Positions 1 through 9,016 of a stretch of 64,000 bases of DNA are shown here, in pieces. The position numbers and the translations under genes are program-made. The notes under the pieces are model-generated. The model was not told the origin of the DNA and did no database searches. It saw nothing but the letters and a program-made list of their open reading frames with translations. The DNA is taken from assembly GCA_022508405.1 (NCBI GenBank), contig JAFLVI010000003.1:1-64000 (forward strand), read 5' to 3'. The DNA comes from Clostridiales bacterium. GTDB taxonomy: Bacteria; Bacillota; Clostridia; Christensenellales; Pumilibacteraceae. The stretch's first letter is position 1, and each line of letters starts with the position of its first letter.

Positions 1-429
1 ATAATCATCATCTGGGTGGGCGCGGGCGCGCAAGCGATAATAGTAATGACAATACTCATATGCATTATAGTTACGGTCATAAGCGTACTAAGCGCGTTCA
101 TGTCGGTGGACGAAGGAAAAATCCTTTTAATGCGATCGATGGGCGCGACTAAGCTTCAAATACTTCTAAAGCTAGTTCTGCCCGCAAACATCCCCGCGCT
201 TGTAAATATGCTCAAGATAAACGTAGGACTCGCGTGGGTGGGCACGATTATGGGCGAATACCTTGTGTCCACCGCGGGACTCGGTTACCTAATAATATAC
301 GGCAGTCAGGTATTTAAAATGGATTTAGTCATGGCAAGCACGGTAATACTGTGTTTACTTGCAACCGTGATGTACCTTGCCGTCGCCGGCGTTGAAAAAC
401 TGACCAAAAAGAAATATCGGATAGAGTAA
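1..429 (+). CDS. ABC transporter permease (nitrate/sulfonate/taurine-type, SsuC-like), 5' end cut by window edge
   Basis: Frame is open to position 1 (IIIIWVGAGAQ...); typical BPD permease C-terminal segment with EGKILLMRSMGATKLQILLKLVLPANIPALV. Confidence 0.8.
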   Translation: MIIIWVGAGAQAIIVMTILICIIVTVISVLSAFMSVDEGKILLMRSMGATKLQILLKLVLPANIPALVNMLKINVGLAWVGTIMGEYLVSTAGLGYLIIYGSQVFKMDLVMASTVILCLLATVMYLAVAGVEKLTKKKYRIE

Positions 430-450
430 AAAGTCTATTTTCCGACACAA

Positions 451-487
451 AAAATCCCTCTGCCTTTTTTGCGCAGGGGGATTTGTA
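451..487. terminator. Bidirectional rho-independent-like hairpin
   Basis: AATCCCTCTGC-cttttttgcg-CAGGGGGATT between convergent genes. Confidence 0.6.
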
Positions 488-489
488 TA

Positions 490-1407
490 TCACGTCAATA
501 CTACTCCAATGGAATTTGCCCATTTTCGTGATATATCGTTTATCTGATTTTTATATATATATCCAACCACTAAACCTAAAACCTCCCCTACAACAAGTAA
601 TATTATTCCGATATATTCAATATCGAACGGGGCGTCTAATACGATATTGTTAACAAAAACAACCGCAAGGTTATTTAATGCTAAGTAGCCACCGACAATC
701 TTTAATATCCAAGATAAATAATAAGCACAAATTTGTACGATTTGAATTGTCATTGCATTTTTATTTTTACTTAACAACATCGAAAAACAATGCAAGGTAG
801 CGAATCCACAGTACTGTTTGTCCATTTCACTTGAACCGCGGTCATATATCTCTTTTATAGCCGTAACGTCATTATATTGTTTTTTCCGCAACTTGTAAGA
901 ATAATACGGAAAAAAGAAATCGGTATTATAAAAAGTTTGCAAGACAAATACAATTACAAGCAAAATCAAAAGCGATTTTACAGTGCTTAAAACGCCCCGA
1001 TAATCCATTAGCTGCTGTATCTTTTCGGCTTGACCCAACTTATAAATAAGCCAAACCACGACAGCCAGAACAACAAAAAGAACAATTACGGCTAAAACCG
1101 AAATATAGGCTTTGCTTTTATAAATAATCCTATATAACAAACTGCTTACCGGCGCATCTTTTTTCCAATTATTGTATACGATATCAATATCCTCTGCCGA
1201 AGTGTCGTTCGGTTGCTCCGCAACATTTGATTTACTGTTTGCTACCTGATTTAAAAGAATGCATCCGCACTTTGAGCATATTGTATTTTCCCCTGCTTCT
1301 ACATTTCCGCAATCCGGACAAATACTTAATTCGCAACCGCAATGTACGCATTTTACGGCACTGTCGCTAATTTTATTTCCGCAATTCGGGCAGTCAATCA
1401 ACGCCAT
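490..1407 (-). CDS. Double zinc-ribbon membrane protein, unknown function
   Basis: Start moved to ATG at 1407 (MALIDCPNCG) with SD taaggag; CPNC..CVHC and CPDC..CSKC pairs followed by multiple hydrophobic helices. Confidence 0.7.
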   Translation of the reverse strand: MALIDCPNCGNKISDSAVKCVHCGCELSICPDCGNVEAGENTICSKCGCILLNQVANSKSNVAEQPNDTSAEDIDIVYNNWKKDAPVSSLLYRIIYKSKAYISVLAVIVLFVVLAVVVWLIYKLGQAEKIQQLMDYRGVLSTVKSLLILLVIVFVLQTFYNTDFFFPYYSYKLRKKQYNDVTAIKEIYDRGSSEMDKQYCGFATLHCFSMLLSKNKNAMTIQIVQICAYYLSWILKIVGGYLALNNLAVVFVNNIVLDAPFDIEYIGIILLVVGEVLGLVVGYIYKNQINDISRKWANSIGVVLT

Positions 1408-1435
1408 TGTTTTCTCCTTAGTTGTAATCAATGAT

Positions 1436-1464
1436 ATTATACTAGGTCTTTTGACCTATGTCAA
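1436..1464 (-). promoter_or_regulatory. Consensus sigmaA promoter of the zinc-ribbon gene
   Basis: Minus strand TTGACA-TAGGTCAAAAGACCTAG(17)-TATAAT. Confidence 0.8.
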
Positions 1465-1478
1465 GACTTTTGACCTAG
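1442..1478. promoter_or_regulatory. Candidate XRE-regulator operator (palindrome plus direct repeat)
   Basis: TAGGTC-TTTT-GACCTA palindrome inside the promoter spacer; CTTTTGACCTA repeated at 1448 and 1467 (19-bp period). Confidence 0.6.
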
Positions 1479-1498
1479 AAAATGGGTATAATTCTTGT

Positions 1499-1699
1499 AT
1501 GCCGTATCAAGAAATAATAAAACAGCTCATGTTAGACAATGAGCTGAGTCAACAAGGGTTGGCTGATATATTGGGGGTAAATCAGACTACGGTAAGCCAA
1601 TGGGTACTCGGCAAAAAGAAGCCCAGCTATGACTGTATTTTATTGATTTATGAAAAATTCGGTGTAACTCCCAACACACTGTTTGGCATACCCGAATGA
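1499..1699 (+). CDS. XRE-family HTH transcriptional regulator (66 aa)
   Basis: MPYQEIIKQLMLDNELSQQGLADILGVNQTTVSQWVLGKKKPSYDCILLIYEKFGVTPNTLFGIPE is a clear HTH_3; ATG at 1499 is the natural start, not the longer ORF start at 1259. Confidence 0.85.
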   Translation: MPYQEIIKQLMLDNELSQQGLADILGVNQTTVSQWVLGKKKPSYDCILLIYEKFGVTPNTLFGIPE

Positions 1700-2746
1700 T
1701 TACGCACGCTTCACTTTTGTTTTAATCTTACGTGTGTTTCTTTTTACTTTGCTTTTAACACGAGTTCTAATTAAGAACCAGCAGTTGAACGCTATATATA
1801 TAATGCCTATTGCGCCGGTTATCGGGTACAGCAGACCGACAACCGAAGTAAAGCCTAATGCGCCTACCGCAAGTCCGCCGATTAGCACTATGCCGGCGGA
1901 TATTGTTTTGCTGTTTATAAAGCCGTGAATGTAGTCGTACACCGATTTAAACGCCGAAAGCATGGTGGTAAATATGGACGCGGCTATCACCGGCAGGCTT
2001 ATAATATACATTATTCTTCCGCTTTTAAGCGCAATCAACAGCATGGGCATATCGGCATGCGCCGCCGCGCACGACTGCAATGCACCCATAATGCACATCA
2101 AAAGTCCGGCAATAACAAGCGCGGCTACCGCGGACGACAGCAAAATTTCGCGCGGGGAAAGCTTGTGCACGGTGGTAAGCACCCCGCCGCCCAGTATCAT
2201 ATTCATTGCAACGTAAAGAACTATACTGTATATGTCTATTCTCCCGCCCTGCGATTTTAGCGGAAAGTCTATCGCACGCAGCGTACAGGCACACAAAAAC
2301 GCTATCATTATGGGCACAAGCACGGCGTTTGCCTTGATTACGCCTTTCAGTCCCTTTACGGCTATTACGGCGCACAGCAATCCCAAAAGTATAGAAGCAA
2401 ACGGACGGATATTTATAAACTCGGCGGATAGGCTGTCGGTGGCGGCAAGCATTGCGCCCAGCACCGTAACCGAATTGAACAGCATAAATATGTCGGCAAG
2501 CGGTCTGACCTTGCCGAACACTTCGCCGTTGACCTCGCCCATATCGGTCTTTTGCACGCGCCGCCCCACAAACAGAAAAAGCACAGAACACGCAAACACC
2601 ATAGCGCCCGCAATCAGCGCGATAAACACGTTGGGCACCGCGCCGAAAAAGGTTACGACTTCCCTGCCTGACGCAAAACCCGCGCCGATTACCGTGCCCA
2701 CAATAAGCATGGAAACGGATATAGACCGCAAAAACGACTTTAACAT
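1700..2746 (-). CDS. YkvI-like multi-pass membrane transporter protein
   Basis: 348 aa, MLIVGTVIGAGFASGREVVTFFG N-terminal motif typical of the YkvI family. Confidence 0.7.
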   Translation of the reverse strand: MLKSFLRSISVSMLIVGTVIGAGFASGREVVTFFGAVPNVFIALIAGAMVFACSVLFLFVGRRVQKTDMGEVNGEVFGKVRPLADIFMLFNSVTVLGAMLAATDSLSAEFINIRPFASILLGLLCAVIAVKGLKGVIKANAVLVPIMIAFLCACTLRAIDFPLKSQGGRIDIYSIVLYVAMNMILGGGVLTTVHKLSPREILLSSAVAALVIAGLLMCIMGALQSCAAAHADMPMLLIALKSGRIMYIISLPVIAASIFTTMLSAFKSVYDYIHGFINSKTISAGIVLIGGLAVGALGFTSVVGLLYPITGAIGIIYIAFNCWFLIRTRVKSKVKRNTRKIKTKVKRA

Positions 2747-2764
2747 ACTTTATTGTATGCAAGA

Positions 2765-2800
2765 AAATTCGGAATTCAGAATTCGGAATTCGGAATTATG
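2765..2800 (+). repeat. Heptameric GAATTCR tandem repeat
   Basis: GAATTCG/GAATTCA style units in tandem (ttcggaattcagaattcggaattcggaattatgg). Confidence 0.75.
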
Positions 2801-2830
2801 GTCGCTAAAGCGGCATTAAAGATGCAAAAC

Positions 2831-2848
2831 GCGCGCCAACGGCGCGCA
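2831..2848. terminator. GC-rich hairpin between genes
   Basis: GCGCGCC-aac-GGCGCGC. Confidence 0.5.
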
Positions 2849-2883
2849 TAAAATCTTGTCCTTATTTTTAATTCTTAATTCGC

Positions 2884-3606
2884 TCAGTCTTCGCTGACCT
2901 CGGTTTCGCCCGCTTTGGGCTCTACTTTTGTAGCAGGCTTACGGCGGTTGATTACGTTGCCGTTTATGACCAGCTCGTACCAGTATCCGAGATGAGCGGC
3001 AGCTTTTTCGGACAACGCCATGCGGGATAAATATATCTGCAAATACTCCATAGTCGCGGACGTATTGTCCATTTGGATCACAAGCCGTATCGTCTTTTTG
3101 GCTTTGTCAATCGCCAAATAATTCTTTTTTATGGATAGATTTACCCTGTCGTGAATATCGCGGCGGTCGGCGGTTTCGCGGCGAACACGACTACGGTGCG
3201 CGTCCGACTTATCCGCAATGATAAGCGCGGCGGCAACGGCGTTTACCGGCATGCCGTTTTCCTCCTCGTGATTGCCGATTGCCGAAATTATTACGGCAAC
3301 TTCTTTTGGGTCCATGCCCATGCGTATGAGAATATCGTACGCGAGCACCGAGCCGGTAAGCCCGTGATGCGTCCTGTTTATTGCGTTGCCTATATCGTGT
3401 ATCCAGCCTGCTATAGCGCCGAGTTCCACCGTGCGCTCGTCGTACCCGAGCGTGCTCAAAATATTTGCCGTGGTCTTTGATACATACCCCACGTGCCTAA
3501 GCCCATGCTCGGTGTAGCCGAGTGCGTTCAGACAATCGTTGCTTGCGGCAATCAAGCTTTTAAATTCTGTATTTTCCTTAACGTCGTTCAGCGTTATCAA
3601 ATCCAT
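2884..3606 (-). CDS. HD-domain phosphohydrolase
   Basis: 240 aa with GWIHDIGNA and HD-like pattern; SD aaaggaga before ATG. Confidence 0.7.
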   Translation of the reverse strand: MDLITLNDVKENTEFKSLIAASNDCLNALGYTEHGLRHVGYVSKTTANILSTLGYDERTVELGAIAGWIHDIGNAINRTHHGLTGSVLAYDILIRMGMDPKEVAVIISAIGNHEEENGMPVNAVAAALIIADKSDAHRSRVRRETADRRDIHDRVNLSIKKNYLAIDKAKKTIRLVIQMDNTSATMEYLQIYLSRMALSEKAAAHLGYWYELVINGNVINRRKPATKVEPKAGETEVSED

Positions 3607-3646
3607 TCTCCTTTCAGCGCACAGTGCGCAAAAAAAACACTTATAT

Positions 3647-4471
3647 TTATTTTATGCCTTTAATCGCCTTATAAAGCGGATCTGCCGAAAAATCGCGGTA
3701 GTGCGCGTCCACCGTGCCGCCAAGCGTCTCTATGGCGTTGCGTATCTCTATAAACTCGGCGTAATCGCAGTCGTCCAGCAACTTGTATAGGTCGGCGCAA
3801 GCCCTTTCGTCTCCGTATCTCCCCATAAGCGCCGCCACGTACGCTACGTTGGGATCGGACGAAAGAAGCATGCGCAAAAGTGCAAGAATCCTGTCGTCGC
3901 CTGCCGCGCAAAAAGTGAGCGGTTCCACATACATTTCTATTTTGGCTATGTCGTCCGAATTTTGTGCGCGCTGTAATAAAATTTCCTTAACTTCGTCCGC
4001 GCGCTCGCACAACTTTTCTATGCACTCCTCTTTTACGCACGCGTCTATATCGCGCTCCACCATGTCGATATAAAACTCGCTTTCCGCGCCACCCATTTCG
4101 TTTATCAGACTAAGGGTGACAAGCAAAAGCTTTTCGTCCGAAGAAGCCAAAGCAAGCTGTATTAAATCGTCTTTCAGCTCCGGCTCGGCGGCAATCCTGT
4201 CAAACAACAGCGAGTTGGGGTTATTTTCGCCCACGCACGAGCCCTTTAGAATATCCATAAGGTCGGAAGTAGGAATTTTGTTAAAGAACTCGGACGGCGA
4301 AATGCCGCCTATAACCTGCTGCGGCGAAGTAGCCCACTCTTGATAAATCCTATCCAAGTCGCGCGCAAAGTCGTCGGGCGAATCGTATTCGTCCTCGTGC
4401 TCACCGTAATATTTGTCGGCATAGTTTTCAAAAAGCTTGTCAAAATCGATAAAGTACGGATTGTTTTGCAT
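3647..4471 (-). CDS. HEAT-repeat-like protein, unknown function
   Basis: 274 aa, helical repeat pattern, acidic N-terminus; SD cgaggtg. Confidence 0.5.
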   Translation of the reverse strand: MQNNPYFIDFDKLFENYADKYYGEHEDEYDSPDDFARDLDRIYQEWATSPQQVIGGISPSEFFNKIPTSDLMDILKGSCVGENNPNSLLFDRIAAEPELKDDLIQLALASSDEKLLLVTLSLINEMGGAESEFYIDMVERDIDACVKEECIEKLCERADEVKEILLQRAQNSDDIAKIEMYVEPLTFCAAGDDRILALLRMLLSSDPNVAYVAALMGRYGDERACADLYKLLDDCDYAEFIEIRNAIETLGGTVDAHYRDFSADPLYKAIKGIK

Positions 4472-4502
4472 AAATCACCTCGTTATGGTTTTTGTATGGA
4501 TT

Positions 4503-6515
4503 TTACGGCTTTGTCATTACTGTTATTATAGACGACATCAACTTGTACGCCGAATTTGCCTGCGTCTTTGTTTCGTATCCGAGCGCAAAATGCACGCGCT
4601 CGTCTATGTCCTTGTCGTTAATATTAAATTTTGCCTTTACGGTGCGCCATAAAAAGTATGCCACATCGCGCGGACTTAATGCCGCATTCTTTAAAGGTTG
4701 CCGTATTTTTTTATAATACTCCGCCAAAAAAGGCAGAGCCTTTTGACAGCACATTACGGCAAGCGCATACGCCATGTAATATCCTTCGTCGGCGCTCTCG
4801 CATATCTTAGGCAAGCTTTCGCTCGATATCGGGCAAAAAGCCCGTTCCGCCAAAAACTCCGTTTTGCCCTTGTGCGCGCATAAAAGCCGTCCCAAAATCA
4901 CCGCTTTTACCAAATCTTCTATGTACGGCGAAACAAGCGCGTTGCGCATTTGCGCTTCCAACCTGCCGTCCGACGCCAGTATATTAAGAGTTTCAAACAT
5001 CAGCCTGACGATATTGCGCGAGTGTCTGAATTCCAGCGTTAAAAACACTTCCAACCCGTACTTAAACGGCTCGCTCTCTATCAGCTCGTTGCTTTCCGTA
5101 AAAAGCTCGGAATGGACAATGGCTATAATGTTATCCACCAACATGCCAAGCACCTTTTGCGGCGTTTGGTCTTGCAGCGGCATGCTCTCCACACCCGCTT
5201 TTGCCAATAAGTAAAAATACTGTGCGTTAAAGTCGTCATACTGTATTTGGGAAAGAGTCTTAAGCTCTCTTGTAGCACCGGCCCTATCGCCGGCATTGTA
5301 CAGCATTTGCGCGTGTATAGAACGCAGGTCAAACGAATTAAACTCGTCTATATATTGCTCCGCAAGTCCCATCGCATCTTCCGGCGTGCAGTACTTAACC
5401 GCAAACATAAGTGCTCTGTATACGTGGTCGGAATCCACGTAATCCGCCACGTCTATATTTTTGAGCGTTTCGGGAATTTTATCGTACTTTTCGGTAATCT
5501 CAAAAAGCGAGCATTGCAGTGTGCCCGCAAGTGCGCCGTCGGGCAATACGCCGAACGCGCGATCCAAAGCCGCTTGCGCCTCGTCGTATCTGTTTAAATC
5601 CATCATTATGTTGGAGCGAACGCATTCCGCACAGTAATACAGCCTGCCTGTACTGCGGTCTACGCAGTCAAGCTCTATAAGCGCCTTGTCGTACTCGCCT
5701 TCCACGCACATGCTTTGAGCACGCCTAAGCGCCAGCTTTGCGGCAAGGTCGGCAGGTCCGTCGTCCGACGAAAAAATTTCCGCATCAAGCTCGTCCGTGC
5801 CTGCGCTTTCAATCGTCTCTTCACCGCGAACAAGCTGCAGCATAACGTCAAACATTTCTCCGGCGTTGATTTTTTCTTCGATCGGATCGTTTTTAAGTTG
5901 AATAATCTTGTCGGCGGTGCCATTGACCGGCGTTGTTTTTTTGTCGGTCAATCCTTTAAACCGAATCACTTTGGGCTTTTTAGGCATTTTTTGCGCGTCG
6001 GAAGATTGAAGCGGCGCTTGCTCATTATCGAATGCAAAAAAGACTTCATCGGCTATTTCGCCGTAATCGGCGGCGATAAACATGCCGTCAAAGTCTATAT
6101 ACAGGCTGTCATCGTTAAATATATCCAGTCCGAATTCGGACAGCTCGTCCACCAGCTCCTTTACGTTTTGCCCGCGCCGCTCTATAAAATCGCTGATTCC
6201 GGCAATGCTGTTGGGATCGTGCTTGAGTATGGCAACGGCAAGCAAATTTCTGTATGTGACGCGACTGTCCGGATGCGTTATAAGATGCATCATAAATTCG
6301 CGAAACGCAAGCGGCAACAAATCTCTGTCGTCGCTGTCCTGCGTCATCAAAAAATACAGTATCCCCATTGCCGAGTGAAAGTCGGGATTGTGCTTGGTTT
6401 CCGAAAACTTGATAAGCTTATCAATCGCGCCGTCGTAATTTCCGCTTTCCAAACAGTCGGCAAACTCGCGTTTATATAGCGCAACAGCGCCGTTTGTGTT
6501 GAATTTTTTAATCAA
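4503..6515 (-). CDS. TPR-repeat-like protein, unknown function
   Basis: 670 aa with TPR-like helices (YDKALIELDCVDRSTGRLYYCAE, YDEAQAALDRAFGVLP); apparent TTG start. Confidence 0.55.
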   Translation of the reverse strand: MIKKFNTNGAVALYKREFADCLESGNYDGAIDKLIKFSETKHNPDFHSAMGILYFLMTQDSDDRDLLPLAFREFMMHLITHPDSRVTYRNLLAVAILKHDPNSIAGISDFIERRGQNVKELVDELSEFGLDIFNDDSLYIDFDGMFIAADYGEIADEVFFAFDNEQAPLQSSDAQKMPKKPKVIRFKGLTDKKTTPVNGTADKIIQLKNDPIEEKINAGEMFDVMLQLVRGEETIESAGTDELDAEIFSSDDGPADLAAKLALRRAQSMCVEGEYDKALIELDCVDRSTGRLYYCAECVRSNIMMDLNRYDEAQAALDRAFGVLPDGALAGTLQCSLFEITEKYDKIPETLKNIDVADYVDSDHVYRALMFAVKYCTPEDAMGLAEQYIDEFNSFDLRSIHAQMLYNAGDRAGATRELKTLSQIQYDDFNAQYFYLLAKAGVESMPLQDQTPQKVLGMLVDNIIAIVHSELFTESNELIESEPFKYGLEVFLTLEFRHSRNIVRLMFETLNILASDGRLEAQMRNALVSPYIEDLVKAVILGRLLCAHKGKTEFLAERAFCPISSESLPKICESADEGYYMAYALAVMCCQKALPFLAEYYKKIRQPLKNAALSPRDVAYFLWRTVKAKFNINDKDIDERVHFALGYETKTQANSAYKLMSSIITVMTKP

Positions 6516-6520
6516 TTATA

Positions 6521-7708
6521 TCACGTCTCGTCCGCATTGTCCGCGTTCTGTTCGGCTTGCTCCGCATCGCTTGACGCTTGTTCGGCGGAGGCGTCGTCTT
6601 CGTCCTCGCGCATAATCTGCTCATGCTCGCGCTGCAGTCGCTCCAAATCTTCACGGCGGAACGTGGGCGCAAGCGGGGTTATGGACGCGCCCTCGTCAAT
6701 GGACTTTTTGCGTTTTTTGGGATTTTTGTATGTAGTCGGCTGCTTCTTTTTTGTTTTTTCCGTTTCGGTCAACACATCGCGCTCGCGCTTGCTGTATACT
6801 GCTGACGGCTTGTCCGTTACCTTGTCGTACAGGAATTTTTCGTAGCAGTAGTGGCAGAACAGCGAAATAACTTCCGTAGTGAACGAAAAGCCCAAAAGCA
6901 CGTATATTATTGCCAGCAACACCGTTATTCCGGGGATAAACATCAAATATACGGGTATAAGCGCTATGCCGATAAAAATAACCGACTGCAAAAACGCGCC
7001 GAAAACAAACAGTACGGAATTGCGAATGAGCACCATAGGGCGCATTTTAAACGCCGCATGCTGCGTCATAAAAAACGAAGTAAACAGAATCATGAACACA
7101 AGCAAAATTATGGACAACGTCATCATAATCGCTTTGTACGCCGTGGGCAGCTCGTAGGCGTCAAAGTACCCTGTGGAAAATACCACCAACAAAAGGGTCA
7201 AGCCGAATGTCACACCCATGGCGATTGCGCCCAGCCAGCATTTTTTTATGCCGCGGAAAAAGTCCTTAATCGTGCTTGTGGGCTCCTGCCAAATAAGCTT
7301 GCGTATTACGTACAGGTTGCCCGCAACGCCAAGCGCAAACACCGCAATGCACGGCACCAAAACAAGATACTCGGTAATGCTGTAATAAAAATCGGAAAGC
7401 GCGCCCAGCGTGGCGGCGTTTGTCACCACGGGATAGCCTATTCCTATGTTAGACGAATACGGGATAAAGCCCGCCGCAACAGACGAGTTTAAGTAAAACA
7501 ACAGCATCACCGCTATTGCCGGCAATGCAAAGAGCAGCGTCAACAAGTTTAACAGCACCGTTGTGCCGAAACGACCGAAAAATAAAAACTTGAACATTGC
7601 CCATTTGGACATATTGAGTTGTTCGGGTGTTAGGTCGGGTCTGTCCTCGTTGCCGAACATCATCTTATGGACAAAACCCTTCTTTTTCTTTTTTTCCGCT
7701 TTTGCCAT
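6521..7708 (-). CDS. DUF624/YesL-like membrane protein
   Basis: 395 aa, FFGRFGTTVLLNLLTLLFALPAIAV membrane start; charged C-terminal tail. Confidence 0.5.
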   Translation of the reverse strand: MAKAEKKKKKGFVHKMMFGNEDRPDLTPEQLNMSKWAMFKFLFFGRFGTTVLLNLLTLLFALPAIAVMLLFYLNSSVAAGFIPYSSNIGIGYPVVTNAATLGALSDFYYSITEYLVLVPCIAVFALGVAGNLYVIRKLIWQEPTSTIKDFFRGIKKCWLGAIAMGVTFGLTLLLVVFSTGYFDAYELPTAYKAIMMTLSIILLVFMILFTSFFMTQHAAFKMRPMVLIRNSVLFVFGAFLQSVIFIGIALIPVYLMFIPGITVLLAIIYVLLGFSFTTEVISLFCHYCYEKFLYDKVTDKPSAVYSKRERDVLTETEKTKKKQPTTYKNPKKRKKSIDEGASITPLAPTFRREDLERLQREHEQIMREDEDDASAEQASSDAEQAEQNADNADET

Positions 7709-7722
7709 ACGGTAACTCCTGT

Positions 7723-8820
7723 TTACGCCTTGTAAGATTTTATCAACTTAATAAAAAGCTCGGTGCCCGTCATAAGGGCGCTCTCTTCAAACGAAAAAGT
7801 TTTGCTGTGAAGGGGCGAAGTGTGCCCTTCCGCCTTGGTGCCCAGCCACACCATGCAACCCGTTGTTTTCTCCAAAAAGTTGGAAAAGTCCTCCGCCGTG
7901 TTGCGAGGCGGCATAACCACGCATTTATCGCCCATTACGCTCCGCACCCTATCCACCGCAAGCGCGTGATTCTTGAGCGGCGGATACACCGCGTCCGTAG
8001 TAACGGTATGCGAAGTGCCGTTTTGATCGTCGGCGCGAAGCGCCGCGCGCTCGAGATCTATCATAAAGCCTTCGCAGGAGCCAACGTCAAAAAACCTAAC
8101 GGTGTATTCCTGCCTGCAGCTATCGGAAATAATATTGCGCGCGTAGCCGCCCATCATTTTGCCTAAGTTTAAGAGCAGTCCGTGCTTTTTTGCCAAGTCG
8201 TACGCTTGAGACGCAACGTACACTCCCGACCTAACCGCGTCCGCGCAGAGCTCGGGGTCGGCACAATGTCCGGACTTTCCGGCATACTCTATATTAAACT
8301 CGCAGCAGCCGGCAAACATCGCGCCGTAACAGTACCCGATTTTGCCTTGCTCAAGCTCGGGACAAAGGTGCAGTGCGTACACTTCCGACACGTCATTAAG
8401 TACGCCGTTGTCTATCATTACGGTGCTGCCGCCGGCGACTTCCTCGTCAAACTGAAATATAAACCTGAGCGGCACGTCGCTTTTTGCCCCCACAATGCGC
8501 GCAACGTTTAGCAAGTTTGCCGTGTGTCCGTCATGCCCGCATGCGTGCATAGCTCCGTGCGCCGCATAGTCTCCCATTCCGGTTGCGGCTACGTCTTCTT
8601 CTATGGGCAGTGCGTCTATATCCGCACGGAACGCCAGTCTGTTGTTTCCACGTCCCACGTCGCAGTACACGCCGGTGCCTATCGTTTTGGGCTTGTACCC
8701 GAAACGCTTCAGTTCCTCCACGATAAACGCGGACGTGTTGTATTCCGCCCCCGAGAGTTCCGCCATTGCGTGCAGCTTGCGCCGCGTGGCCGTAAGATAA
8801 TCTAAAGACTGCTCGTCCAT
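7723..8820 (-). CDS. M20-family amidohydrolase/deacetylase
   Basis: 365 aa with RADIDALPIEED, HACGHDGHTA metal-site motifs. Confidence 0.8.
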   Translation of the reverse strand: MDEQSLDYLTATRRKLHAMAELSGAEYNTSAFIVEELKRFGYKPKTIGTGVYCDVGRGNNRLAFRADIDALPIEEDVAATGMGDYAAHGAMHACGHDGHTANLLNVARIVGAKSDVPLRFIFQFDEEVAGGSTVMIDNGVLNDVSEVYALHLCPELEQGKIGYCYGAMFAGCCEFNIEYAGKSGHCADPELCADAVRSGVYVASQAYDLAKKHGLLLNLGKMMGGYARNIISDSCRQEYTVRFFDVGSCEGFMIDLERAALRADDQNGTSHTVTTDAVYPPLKNHALAVDRVRSVMGDKCVVMPPRNTAEDFSNFLEKTTGCMVWLGTKAEGHTSPLHSKTFSFEESALMTGTELFIKLIKSYKA

Positions 8821-8826
8821 AAAAAT

Positions 8827-8855
8827 ATTATACTACATTTCCATTTTGTTTTCAA
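8827..8855 (-). promoter_or_regulatory. Promoter of the M20 gene
   Basis: Minus strand TTGAAA-17-TATAAT, -10 ends 6 nt before the ATG. Confidence 0.6.
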
Positions 8856-8970
8856 GTAATTCCTACTTCTTTTAGAAAAGAAGTGGACAAGAAAATTTTA
8901 TTTCGTCAGTTTATACACTGTTTATAGACCACTCTTTGCACTACATAAACTTATACTACACGGAATTCTC

Positions 8971-9000
8971 TTGACTTTTGCGCATGGATTTTGCTAAGAT
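8971..9000 (+). promoter_or_regulatory. Promoter of the asd-dapA-dapB operon
   Basis: TTGACT-18-TAAGAT upstream of SD and ATG 9017. Confidence 0.55.
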
Positions 9001-9016
9001 GAATGCGGAGGATAGA

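Noticed and set aside
1259-1498. N-terminal extension of the XRE ORF
   Set aside because: Overlaps the zinc-ribbon gene on the opposite strand and its promoter; the HTH protein begins naturally at ATG 1499.
2025-2762. 245-aa minus ORF
   Set aside because: Out-of-frame shadow of the YkvI-like CDS, Arg/Cys/His-rich composition, no SD.
2232-2819. 195-aa plus ORF ending MQENSEFRIRNSELWSLKRH
   Set aside because: Antisense shadow running into the GAATTCR repeat; not a gene.
5715-6479. 254-aa plus ORF
   Set aside because: Antisense shadow of the TPR-like gene; composition typical of reverse-strand frames.
8821-9016. Possible lysine riboswitch upstream of asd
   Set aside because: The promoter lies only ~20 nt from the start codon; no leader long enough to hold a riboswitch.
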